A stretch of DNA of 64,000 nucleotides, taken from NCBI GenBank assembly GCA_016713175.1, contig JADJPQ010000001.1:1143001-1207000 (forward strand), in the 5' to 3' direction. Positions within the stretch are counted from its first letter, which is position 1, and each line of letters starts with the position of its first letter. Position numbers and translations under genes: made by a program. The notes under the pieces were generated by a model. It saw only the letters and a list, made by a program, of their open reading frames with translations, had not been told where the DNA came from and searched no databases. Positions 16,689 through 25,009 of this stretch are shown in pieces. The DNA comes from Planctomycetota bacterium (GTDB taxonomy: Bacteria > Planctomycetota > UBA1135 > UBA2386).

Positions 16689-17336
16689 ATGACGCTCCGA
16701 AGCAAGTCATGGGACGCCGCTGGTCAGCGCGGCTTCACGTTGGTCGAGGTCATCGTCGTGCTCGCGGTGGTGCTGCTGCTGACGGGTATCGCCGTGCCGA
16801 TGATCAGCGGCTACATGGACGACGGTCGCCGCGCCAAGGCCGAGGCCGAGGTCAAGGTGCTGGCGAGCGCGATCACGTCGTTCTACAAGGACACCGGCGT
16901 CTGGCCGGCACGCCGTTCGACCGGGGTCAACAATGCGCTGTACGTGCAGTTCACCGGCAGCGCGGCGCCGACGACCAATCCGTTCGCGGCCGGCCACACC
17001 TGGATCACCTGGGGCATGAACGCCACCAACGGCGACGTGCTCGACAACCACCTGCTGAAGAACCAGCCGGGTGGCGTCACGGCCGCGGCGTATCCAACCA
17101 CCGGCACCGCGCGCTGGCGCGGTCCGTATCTGGCCGGCACCTCGCCGATGGATCCGTGGGGCCGCCCCTACATGATCAACGTCATCTCGGGGTGGTACAC
17201 GCACGCGACGCTCTACAAGCGGATGTACGTGCTGTCCGCCGGACCGAACGGCCGGTTCGACACGGCCTACACCGGTACCGCGACGACCGACATCACCGGC
17301 GACGACATCGGCATCATCTTGTCCGAGCAGCGCTGA
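16689..17336 (+). CDS. gspG: Major pseudopilin (GspG-like)
   Basis: A 215-residue type IV pilin-like protein. A prepilin peptidase site follows a short basic leader (QRG, then FTLVEVIVVLAVVLLLTG, with Glu at +5), and the hydrophobic helix leads into an alpha-helical spine (AEAEVKVLASAITSFYKDTGVWP), exactly as in GspG. The C-terminal part has the pattern DPWGRPY used for calcium binding and folding in GspG proteins (MDPWGRPYMINV). First gene of the plus-strand cluster; it would form the pseudopilus shaft. Confidence 0.88.
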   Translation: MTLRSKSWDAAGQRGFTLVEVIVVLAVVLLLTGIAVPMISGYMDDGRRAKAEAEVKVLASAITSFYKDTGVWPARRSTGVNNALYVQFTGSAAPTTNPFAAGHTWITWGMNATNGDVLDNHLLKNQPGGVTAAAYPTTGTARWRGPYLAGTSPMDPWGRPYMINVISGWYTHATLYKRMYVLSAGPNGRFDTAYTGTATTDITGDDIGIILSEQR

Positions 17337-17478
17337 GCTGACCGGGCTTCGGAACGCGCCAGCACCGGCAGGGTTGGCTGGCATGCAGTGAGAAGGGCGC
17401 GCCGCTCCGACCGGAACGGCGCTGGCGTTGGCAGCACCAGGATCGAAGTCAGATCGCTCTCCCCCGAGGGCGCCCCCC

Positions 17479-18684
17479 GTGAACTACCGTTCCACCTACC
17501 TCGAGGCTGATGGCAAGACCGCGACCGCCGTGGTCGAAGCGCCGGACGAACAGGCGCTGCACGAACTGTTGCACCGGCAGGGCCGCACCCTGTTGCGGGC
17601 GAAAGCGGTCGGCGCCGTGGCGGGTGCGATCGAGGCCGGCAATCCGCGGATCCCGCCGAAGAAACTGATCCTGTTCGTGCAGTCGCTGCAGGGGGCGCTC
17701 GATGCGGGCGTGCCGCTGCTGACGACGATCGCGGCGATCGCCGAACAGGAAGACGATCCGCAGCTCGAGGCGATGTTCCAGGACATCGCCGAACGGGTGT
17801 CGTCGGGCACGTCGTTGTCGGACGCGATGGCGCGCTATCCGCGTTCGTTCCCGGGCGTGTTCTGCGCGATGGTTCGCGCGGGTGAGCACTCGGGCAGCCT
17901 GCCGCAGGTGCTCGAGTCGATGGCCGGCTTCCTGGAGTGGCGCAAGGAGATCGGTGGCACCATCAAGCAGGCGATGATCTACCCGGCCGTCGTGCTGGCG
18001 GCGGGCTATGGCCTGGTGATGTTCCTGCTGAGCTTCGTGATCCCCAAGCTCGGTGACATCCTGTCGAAGATCGGCGGCGACCTGCCAGCGGCGAGCAGGA
18101 TGCTGATCTCGTGCTCGGGTTTCGTCGCGGCCAACGTCGTCTGGATGCTGCTGGGCACCGTCGCGGTGCTCGTCAGCGTCGTGCTGGCTGCGCGCACCGA
18201 CGCGGGGCGGTCGGCGTTCGCCACGCTGTTCTCGGTGATGCCGGTGGCATGCACGGTGGTGCGGACCCTCAACATCGCCCAGTTCTGCCGCAACATGGGC
18301 GTGCTGCTGAACGCCGGCCTGACCATGACGTCGTCGATGGAACTGGCGGCCGAGGCGATCGCGGCGAAGGGCACACGCGAGGCGATCCTCGGTTCGCGGG
18401 ACGCGATCCTCGGCGGCGCCAAACTGACCGAGGCGCTGGACGACATCGACCTGCTGCCGCCGGTGGCGATGAGCATGGTCAGGGTCGGCGAAGAGGCCGG
18501 CAAGCTGCCAGGCACCTTCGAACGGCTCAGCAAGGTCTATGACCGCGAGGTCAAGGACGCGGTCAAGAAGGCGCTCGGGCTGCTGGAACCGATCGTCACC
18601 GTGATGCTCGGCCTGGTCGTCGGCGGCGTCGCGGTGCTGGTGATCAGCACGATCTACTCCGCGATGAAGGGGATCGGCAAGTGA
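17479..18684 (+). CDS. gspF: Inner-membrane platform protein (GspF/PilC)
   Basis: A 401-residue protein read from a GTG at 17479, just downstream of a purine-rich CCCGAGGG stretch; starting at V(NYRSTYLEADG) matches the family N-terminus. Two GspF repeats are visible (LILFVQSLQGALDAGVPLL near residue 65 and FCRNMGVLLNAGLTMTSSM near 275), with the signature MVRAGEHSGSLPQVLE and its second copy MVRVGEEAGKLPGTFE. Three membrane helices follow the usual pattern (about 170, 220, 375). It couples the ATPase to pseudopilin extraction. The stop overlaps the next start by 4 nt. Confidence 0.92.
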   Translation: MNYRSTYLEADGKTATAVVEAPDEQALHELLHRQGRTLLRAKAVGAVAGAIEAGNPRIPPKKLILFVQSLQGALDAGVPLLTTIAAIAEQEDDPQLEAMFQDIAERVSSGTSLSDAMARYPRSFPGVFCAMVRAGEHSGSLPQVLESMAGFLEWRKEIGGTIKQAMIYPAVVLAAGYGLVMFLLSFVIPKLGDILSKIGGDLPAASRMLISCSGFVAANVVWMLLGTVAVLVSVVLAARTDAGRSAFATLFSVMPVACTVVRTLNIAQFCRNMGVLLNAGLTMTSSMELAAEAIAAKGTREAILGSRDAILGGAKLTEALDDIDLLPPVAMSMVRVGEEAGKLPGTFERLSKVYDREVKDAVKKALGLLEPIVTVMLGLVVGGVAVLVISTIYSAMKGIGK

Positions 18685-19460
18685 ACGAGCGCGGCTTCGC
18701 CCTGCTGTTCATGATGATCCTGATCGGCGCCGCCGGCGGGGTGTTCCTGCTCGCGGTCGAGTCGTTCGTGACCGTCGGTGCTGACCGCGCCGGGCGGGCG
18801 GCGGCGTCGCTGGCCGATCTGCGCCGGGCCGCCCACGACATCCATGTGCGTACCGGCACCGCGCCGACGTCCGCGGCGGCGACCGTGACAGCGGCAGGCC
18901 TGGCGGCCGATCGTCAGATCGACCCGTACGGGTGGAACGCCGACTTCGGCTGGACCAATTCGGCGAGCGCGATCACGATCCGGTCGCGAGGCGAGGACCG
19001 GGTGCTCGGCAATGCCGACGATCTGGTCGCGACCGTGCTGCTGCAGGAACCGGGGCGGGCGAGCACGCGCAATCGGCTGCGGCTGCTGCGCGCGCAGTTG
19101 CTGCGCAGTCCGTACCGGTTGGCGGCCGGCATGAGTGTCGCCGACGAGGCCAACCTGCGCACCTGGACGCGGGACTACGCGCAGGCCTGCCGCCGGTGGA
19201 TCTACGAGCCGGCCAATCAAGCGGCGTTGGCGGCCACGATGGCGGCGCGGCAGACGCAGATCACCAACCTGTGCACTGCGGGCGGCTGCCCGCCGTTGCC
19301 GGCATCGGTGACCGGGGTCGGCGGGATCATGACCGGCATCGGCAATGTCGATGCCCGGGCGTTCGATGGTTTCCAGCGCGGGCTGGGTCGCGATGCGGCC
19401 GTCGGTCTGCGCAGTCTGGGTGCCGATGGGGCGACCGGGAGTCCTGGCGATGACATGTGA
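18681..19460 (+). CDS. Pseudopilin-like protein of the secretion cluster
   Basis: A 259-residue protein starting at a GTG (18681) that overlaps the gspF stop by 4 nt. The N-terminus NERGFALLFMMILIGAAGG has a basic leader, G^F cleavage-like site and hydrophobic helix, but the +5 Glu is absent. The body includes DPYGWNADFGW, a loop like those of GspG/GspH, and a Cys pair (CTAGGC) near the C-terminus. Position in the cluster supports a minor pseudopilin; the exact subunit cannot be named. Confidence 0.65.
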   Translation: MNERGFALLFMMILIGAAGGVFLLAVESFVTVGADRAGRAAASLADLRRAAHDIHVRTGTAPTSAAATVTAAGLAADRQIDPYGWNADFGWTNSASAITIRSRGEDRVLGNADDLVATVLLQEPGRASTRNRLRLLRAQLLRSPYRLAAGMSVADEANLRTWTRDYAQACRRWIYEPANQAALAATMAARQTQITNLCTAGGCPPLPASVTGVGGIMTGIGNVDARAFDGFQRGLGRDAAVGLRSLGADGATGSPGDDM

Positions 19461-20106
19461 TCGGCGGCAACGCGAATCGGGTTTCACGTTGATCGAGGTG
19501 ATCGTCGTGCTGGCGATCCTCGGCATGCTGCTCGGCACGGCGATGCCGTTCGCCGGCGCGATGGTCAATGCCGACCGGCGACAGGAGGTCCGCAAGGAAC
19601 TGGAGGGCATCGCCGCGGCGCTGGAGGCCTACTGGTTCGATCGCGGGACCTGGCCGACGAGCCTCGCCGACGCGACGTTCCGCAACGCCTACCTGCAGAC
19701 CGGCATCGGCGGGGCCGCGACCATCGACGCCTGGGGCGGCGGTTCGTATCGCGAGCAGCGCACCGCGACCACCTACTCGGTGTGGAGCGTCGGCGAGAAC
19801 GGTGTCGACAACGGCGTGCTGAACGAGGAGTTCGTCGTCACCGTGCAGTGCGGCCCACCCGGCTACCTGAAGACGCGGCAGCGGATGCGGGTGATCGTCG
19901 AGGCGATCGCCAACCGCATCGAGAACGGCGGCTCGGTGGCGCTGGCCTGGACCGGCGGCGCCGGCCTGCGCGTGACGCTCGGGCTCGGCGCCGAGTACGA
20001 CAACGACGGCTTCGGCCGGCCGTTCGCGTGGAACGGCACGACGATGACCCTGACCAGTCACGGGCCCGATGGCGCCGCCGGCGGCGGTGACGATCTGACG
20101 ACCTGA
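19450..20106 (+). CDS. Pseudopilin with prepilin cleavage site
   Basis: A 218-residue type IV pilin-like protein starting at ATG 19450, overlapping the previous gene by 11 nt. The leader MTCDRRQRESG is followed by FTLIEVIVVLAILGMLLG with Glu at +5, a perfect prepilin signature, then a helical spine (VRKELEGIAAALEAYWFDRGTWP). The C-terminal part has DNDGFGRPFAW, resembling GspG-type calcium loops. It is therefore a second GspG-like or minor pseudopilin in the cluster. Processing would need a prepilin peptidase, which is not in this window. Confidence 0.82.
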   Translation: MTCDRRQRESGFTLIEVIVVLAILGMLLGTAMPFAGAMVNADRRQEVRKELEGIAAALEAYWFDRGTWPTSLADATFRNAYLQTGIGGAATIDAWGGGSYREQRTATTYSVWSVGENGVDNGVLNEEFVVTVQCGPPGYLKTRQRMRVIVEAIANRIENGGSVALAWTGGAGLRVTLGLGAEYDNDGFGRPFAWNGTTMTLTSHGPDGAAGGGDDLTT

Positions 20107-20118
20107 GAGGGAGACCGC

Positions 20119-21537
20119 ATGAAGACCGCCATCATCGAACTCGAGGAAGGCTCGCTGACGCTGACGATCGCGCGTCTGCACAAGAAGACGCCGGTGATCC
20201 ACACCTGCTTCCGGATGCCGCTGTCGGACATCCACGGCGTCGTGCTCGCCAACACGTTGAAGGCGCTGGTGGCCGAGATCCCCGAGGACTTCGGCACGGT
20301 GCACGTGCTGCTCGGCGAACGCCGGATGCACCACTTCGTCTCGCAGGTGCCGGTGATGCAGGTCGAGGACCTGCAGGCGTTCGTCACCCGCGAGGCCATG
20401 CGCGTCGCCGGTCTGCAGACCGGCACCGAACTGCTGGCCGTGGCGCGCTTCCGCAAGCGGTTGTCCGGCCGCCGCATGCTGGTCGCGACCACAGTATTGC
20501 CGAAGAACGTCTGGGAACCGTTGGCCAAGGCGTTCGCCGAGAGCGGCATCAAGGTGGCATCGCTGCACTCGATCGAGGACGGGCTGGCCGCGGCACTCGG
20601 TCGCGAGCACCCCGAACGCACGGCGGTGATGGAGCAGTCGGCCAACAAGGCGCGCTTCGTGCTGGTCGACAACGGCGGCGTCGCGCAGGTGCGACGCTTC
20701 ATCGTGCCGGGCATGGACAGCAGCGACGGCGACACCTCGGTGCTGGCAGCGCAACTGGCGATGGAGGTGCCGCGGACGCTCGACTACCTGAAGGAGATCA
20801 ACTGTCCGCCACCGACCGCGCTGGTCGTCAGCCATCGGGTCCGGGTCGAGCCCAGCGATCTCGAGATGTTCAAGGGCGAGGTCGCGGCGTGCAGCCAGTA
20901 TGGGCATGGCTGCAAGCTGGAGGACGGGCAGGCGGTGCCCGGCATGGCGACCCTCGGGCTGCTGCGCCAGCTGTCGGCCGGCCGTATGCCGCCGTCGCTG
21001 ACTGCCGGGATCTCGGTCGTGCTGCCGACCTCGCCGATGGCCTGGGTCGCCGCGGCTGCCGCTGTCGTCATCGGTTTCGCCTGCGGCGCATTGGCCACCG
21101 TCAAACAGGGCGAGGTCGGTGGCATGCAGGCGCAGTTGAACACGACCAGGCTCGAGACTGAACGGCTCGAACGCGAGATCCAGGCGCTGGCTTCCCCGTC
21201 GCCGGACGAGATCGCGGCCAGCCCGGAACAGATCCGGCTCGGTGGCATCCTCGCCGGCAGGCGCCCGTTCAGCCGGTTGTTGGCGACGATGTGCGCCACG
21301 GTGCCCAAGGGTGTGCTGCTCGAGGATGTGCAGTTCACCGCCGACGATCGCGTGCAGGTGACCGGTATCGTCGAGGGCGAGTCCCGTCTCGCGTCGCTGC
21401 TGGCGTTGAGCGCAATGGCCACGCAGATGCGGGCGATCGAGTTCCTGGCCGGCGACGGCAAGGAGGACGTCGCCGAAGTCGAGGGCGGGCAACACCGCAT
21501 GCGCTTCAAGTTCACCATGAACTGGAGGCACTCGTGA
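20119..21537 (+). CDS. PilM-PilN (GspL-like) fusion protein
   Basis: A 472-residue protein starting at ATG 20119 behind GAGAGGGAGA. The N-terminal 270 residues look like the actin-like PilM/GspL cytoplasmic domain (MKTAIIELEEGSLTLTIARL; later VVSHRVRVEPSDLEMF). A membrane helix (about 303-325, AWVAAAAAVVIGFACGALA) is followed by a coiled coil and a PilN-like periplasmic ferredoxin-like fold (VPKGVLLEDVQFTADDRVQV, about residues 400-470). In type IV pilus systems these parts are usually separate PilM and PilN; GspL joins them in the same order. It would link the ATPase to the periplasmic alignment complex. Confidence 0.72.
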   Translation: MKTAIIELEEGSLTLTIARLHKKTPVIHTCFRMPLSDIHGVVLANTLKALVAEIPEDFGTVHVLLGERRMHHFVSQVPVMQVEDLQAFVTREAMRVAGLQTGTELLAVARFRKRLSGRRMLVATTVLPKNVWEPLAKAFAESGIKVASLHSIEDGLAAALGREHPERTAVMEQSANKARFVLVDNGGVAQVRRFIVPGMDSSDGDTSVLAAQLAMEVPRTLDYLKEINCPPPTALVVSHRVRVEPSDLEMFKGEVAACSQYGHGCKLEDGQAVPGMATLGLLRQLSAGRMPPSLTAGISVVLPTSPMAWVAAAAAVVIGFACGALATVKQGEVGGMQAQLNTTRLETERLEREIQALASPSPDEIAASPEQIRLGGILAGRRPFSRLLATMCATVPKGVLLEDVQFTADDRVQVTGIVEGESRLASLLALSAMATQMRAIEFLAGDGKEDVAEVEGGQHRMRFKFTMNWRHS

Positions 21538-22049
21538 ATCGCCGCGCACTGCGTCGGTTGGGCAAGGTCGCCGTGGTGATGTTCTTCATCAGCCATCTGG
21601 CATGGGCGGGAATCACGCTGTGGTGGCATCACACCGTCGGCCAGGAGGTCGCGGCCGAAGAGCAGCGGCGACAGGAACGGCGCCAGCGCTTCGACGAAGC
21701 GGCCGCGGCGGCGGGGCATGGCGCCGAAGTCGTGCGGCGGACGCCGCAGTGGACGTTGCTGGCCGATGCCGACGTGACCGGCACGCTGCATGTGCTCGAG
21801 GTCGTCGGCGAGGCTGCCGGCATCGAGGTCGGCGCCGTCAAGCCGGTCAACACCAACACCACCGGCAAGCAGGGGTTCAAGGTCAGCGGCCATGGTACGC
21901 CGACGGCGATCTGCACGTTCCTCGCAGCGCTGGAGGGCCATCGGCGGTTGATGATCGTCGAGACCGGCAAGGTTTCGGCCGGCGACGAGACGACGTTGTC
22001 GTTCGAACTGGGCATCGCGACGTTCCATGCCACGGGGGCAGGACAATGA
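21534..22049 (+). CDS. PilO/GspM-like alignment-complex protein
   Basis: A 171-residue single-pass membrane protein from a GTG at 21534, overlapping the previous stop by 4 nt. A helix (about 10-28, VAVVMFFISHLAWAGITLWW) is followed by a Gln/Arg-rich coiled coil and a ferredoxin-like domain (TLHVLEVVGEAAGIEVGAVKP; FKVSGHGTPTAICTFLAALE), the typical PilO pattern in which a partner domain weighs a residual over short helices. The position directly after the PilM-PilN fusion supports this. Confidence 0.7.
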   Translation: MNRRALRRLGKVAVVMFFISHLAWAGITLWWHHTVGQEVAAEEQRRQERRQRFDEAAAAAGHGAEVVRRTPQWTLLADADVTGTLHVLEVVGEAAGIEVGAVKPVNTNTTGKQGFKVSGHGTPTAICTFLAALEGHRRLMIVETGKVSAGDETTLSFELGIATFHATGAGQ

Positions 22050-22747
22050 GTCGCAAGAAGGGCAAGAAGGGCATGAACCCGGTGGTCGCCGTGCTGCTGC
22101 TGGCGATGGGCGGCGGCGTTGCCGGCGTCAATCTGCTGGGCGGCGGCAAGGCCGCCGAGGCGCCGCTCGACCCATCGATCACCGGCGACGGCAGTCCTCC
22201 CGCGATGGACGATCAGGCCGGGGGCGGCGAGCTGCCGACCGCGGCCGGCGAGCCTCAGAAGGTCGATCTGCTGGCCAAGCTGGGTTCGTTCGGCAAGGAC
22301 ACGCAGGTGCCGCATGTGTTCATCAAGCCCGAACTGGTGTCGCCAGCCCCGGCGCCCGGGCAGGAAACGGCCCCGCAGGCTGTCGATGGCTGGATCGGCG
22401 TCGATCCGCCGCAGTTGACGCTCGCGGTGACGATGGTCAGCGGGCAGGCCTGTCGGGCGCTGCTGCAGGGCACGGTGGTCGGCATCGGCGACACCATTGC
22501 CGGTTGTGTCGTGACCGGGGTCACTCGGGACACGGTCGAGCTGTTGTCGGCCGATGACAAGACGCTGACCTACGATTTCGATCTCGACTGGCCGCGGGAG
22601 TTCCGCGCCACGCTGACCCGACGGGCCGCGCGGGAGAAGGAACGCGAGAAGCAACAGGCGAGCGAGGGTGACCAGCCGGAAGCGCAGGCACTGCAGGCGC
22701 CGACGGCTGAGCCGGCCGTAGCCACCACGAAGGAGCAAGCCAAATGA
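22046..22747 (+). CDS. PilP/GspC-like periplasmic linker protein
   Basis: A 233-residue protein beginning MSRKKGKKGMNPVVAVLLLA (ATG 22046, 4-nt overlap). After one membrane helix (about 10-32) come a low-complexity linker and a small beta domain (residues 125-185: LTLAVTMVSGQACRALLQGT, then VGIGDTIAGCVVTGVTRDTV) with the HR-domain character of PilP and GspC, which dock on the secretin N-domains. A charged Glu/Lys tail ends the protein. It precedes the secretin gene with a 4-nt overlap, as expected. Confidence 0.7.
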   Translation: MSRKKGKKGMNPVVAVLLLAMGGGVAGVNLLGGGKAAEAPLDPSITGDGSPPAMDDQAGGGELPTAAGEPQKVDLLAKLGSFGKDTQVPHVFIKPELVSPAPAPGQETAPQAVDGWIGVDPPQLTLAVTMVSGQACRALLQGTVVGIGDTIAGCVVTGVTRDTVELLSADDKTLTYDFDLDWPREFRATLTRRAAREKEREKQQASEGDQPEAQALQAPTAEPAVATTKEQAK

Positions 22748-24924
22748 AGACCGTCCATCTGATGTTCGTGGTGGCCCTGCTCGGCGCCAGCAGCTGTGCC
22801 GGATTGCGTCGCGACGCGTCGCCGGCCCGACTCGATGCCGACGACGCGGTCGGCGCTCCCGTCTACCAGCCGATGCTCGTCGTGGCGATGCCGGCGTTGT
22901 CCGGTCCCGGTCAGGGCCGCAAGCCGATGGAGGCGTTGCAGGCCCGCAACACCCCGATCGGCGACGTGCTGCTGACGATGTTCCGCGACTCGGATGTCAA
23001 CCTGCTGATCGATCAGGAAGTCCAGGCCGTGTCATGCACCTGCGACATCAAGAAATCGACCGTCGAGGAGACGTTCGAGGCGCTGCTGCGCAGCCTGGAC
23101 CTGGGCTACGAGTGGGACGGCAGTTTCCTGCGGATCCGCAATCGCGTCCGGGCGACCATCTTCGTCGACATGCTCGCGGCCTCGGCCGGCGGTGGTGGCG
23201 GTGGTGGCAGCGACAGCGGCGGCGGTGGGGGTGGCAGCAGCGGCGGCACCGGTTTCTGGTCGGCGCTGGAGGAGACCCTGCCGCAGATCCTGGGCAGTAC
23301 GGGCAATGCCGTGCTGAACCAGTCGGCGTCGGCGATCCACGTCGAGGGCTCGCCGTCGGGCGTCGCCCGGCTGCGCGACGTGATCGAGACGACCGTGCGT
23401 CGCGCCAACACGCAGGTGTCGATCGAAGCCCGCATCCTGGAAGTGCGGTTGACCGACGAACACAGTCTCGGGGTCAACTGGGGCCTGCTGCCCGGCCTGT
23501 TCAAGAGCAACAAGACCGGTCTGGCGCAGAACGGCAGTGTCATCAGCCAGACGGCGGCATCCGGCGGTACCGCGCTGAACTTCGGCATCCTCGACACCGG
23601 CGATTTCTCGGTGTTCGTCGATGCGCTCGAGACCCAGGGCCAGGTGCGCGTGCTCAGCAGTCCGCGCGTCTCGACGATGAACAACGTTGCCGCCAACATC
23701 GCGGTCACCGACCAGCTGCCGGTGATCAACCGGGAAGTGATCGACGACGAGGGTGTCGCCCGCACCGAGTACAGCGTCGAGTTCGTCGAGGCTGGAGTGA
23801 CCGTGCAGGTCACGCCGCTGATCGGTGAAGATGGCCTGATCACCGTCGCCGTGGCGCCGACGATCACCGAACAGACCGGCACCGTGGTCACGCCCGACGG
23901 TCTGGTCGAGGAGCCGATCCTCAGCAACCGCAGCGCCGCCACGGTCGTCCGTGTCGCCGACGGCCAGGCGATCGTGCTCGGCGGTCTGCGCAGCACCAGG
24001 AAGGACGAGGCGCGCTCGGGCATCCCGTTCCTGATGGACATCCCGTGGCTCGGCCAGGTGTTCTCCAGCACCGTGCAGAATCGCGAGGAAGTTGAACTGA
24101 TGATCCTGCTGGTGCCGCGCGTGCTCGACGCCAACTGGATCGACGAGGAAGTGCGGCGCGGGGCGCATCGGCTGGTGTCGCTGCGGCGGCCGTTCCAGTG
24201 GAGTTCGATCGGCCAGGAGGGCTTCCGTGGCGAGGACTGGTCCGGTGGCGCGCTGCAAGGACAGCCGATCGCGGCCAAGACGCCCGAGCTGCGGTTTCCG
24301 GCGCCCGTGCCGCCGGCGCTGCCGGTCGAACAGGGCCTGACGGTGACCCGCTCGGGTCTGGCCAGCAGGCTGATGGAACGCGCGCAGCAGGCGATCGACG
24401 AGAGTCAGTTCCGGTCGGCGATCCAGTTGCTCGAACAGGCACTCGATCTCGATCCACGTCGCATCGACGCCCTGGTCGTCTGCGGTGTCCTGTTGCAGCG
24501 CCAGTCCGATCTGGCGCGGGCCCGAACGCTGCTCGACCGCGCGCTCGATGTGGCGCCCGAGGATGTCGCGGCGCTGACGGCCCGCGGGTCACTCGAACTC
24601 GCCGATGGCTCGCCGCACGCGGCGCGGCGCTATCTGGAAGTCGCGCATCAGAAGGTCGGCACCTCGTGGACGGCGTGCAACCTGGCCGCCGCGATGCTGC
24701 TGACCGGCCAGGTCGAAGAGGCGCGCACGTTCCTGCGCAAGGTCGCCGATCCGAATTCGCCGGCAGAGCTGCACGCCAACCTGGCGTTCGCCGAGTTCGC
24801 CACCGGCAACGTCGACGCGGCGCGGCAGAGTCTCGACCGGGCGCTCACCGCCGGTGCGGATGCCCGCAATCCGCGGATCCACGCGTTGACGCGGATGGTG
24901 GCGACGGCACCGAAGGCGCCCTGA
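22744..24924 (+). CDS. gspD: Secretin fused to C-terminal TPR repeats (GspD/PilQ-like)
   Basis: A 726-residue outer-membrane secretin lipoprotein (signal MKTVHLMFVVALLGASSC, lipobox ASSC). An N-domain (IGDVLLTMFRDSDVNLLID, about 77-95) leads to a Gly/Ser-rich linker (about 150-170), a second N-domain and the secretin core (VLSSPRVSTMNNVAANIAV; VGVTVQVTP-type strand; IPWLGQVFSS, ending about residue 475). Unusually, the core is followed by a Pro-rich linker and about five TPR-like units (residues 540-715, e.g. SAIQLLEQALDLDPRRIDAL). TPR repeats normally belong to a separate pilotin such as PilF, so this may be a self-piloting secretin. Confidence 0.88.
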   Translation: MKTVHLMFVVALLGASSCAGLRRDASPARLDADDAVGAPVYQPMLVVAMPALSGPGQGRKPMEALQARNTPIGDVLLTMFRDSDVNLLIDQEVQAVSCTCDIKKSTVEETFEALLRSLDLGYEWDGSFLRIRNRVRATIFVDMLAASAGGGGGGGSDSGGGGGGSSGGTGFWSALEETLPQILGSTGNAVLNQSASAIHVEGSPSGVARLRDVIETTVRRANTQVSIEARILEVRLTDEHSLGVNWGLLPGLFKSNKTGLAQNGSVISQTAASGGTALNFGILDTGDFSVFVDALETQGQVRVLSSPRVSTMNNVAANIAVTDQLPVINREVIDDEGVARTEYSVEFVEAGVTVQVTPLIGEDGLITVAVAPTITEQTGTVVTPDGLVEEPILSNRSAATVVRVADGQAIVLGGLRSTRKDEARSGIPFLMDIPWLGQVFSSTVQNREEVELMILLVPRVLDANWIDEEVRRGAHRLVSLRRPFQWSSIGQEGFRGEDWSGGALQGQPIAAKTPELRFPAPVPPALPVEQGLTVTRSGLASRLMERAQQAIDESQFRSAIQLLEQALDLDPRRIDALVVCGVLLQRQSDLARARTLLDRALDVAPEDVAALTARGSLELADGSPHAARRYLEVAHQKVGTSWTACNLAAAMLLTGQVEEARTFLRKVADPNSPAELHANLAFAEFATGNVDAARQSLDRALTAGADARNPRIHALTRMVATAPKAP

Positions 24925-25009
24925 ACGGAAACCGCCGTCGGCGGTCTGGCGGTCGCGCGGGGGCGAGGCTGGCGCGTTCGTTGGCGTCGCCTAGGATCTC
25001 CCGGTCGCC

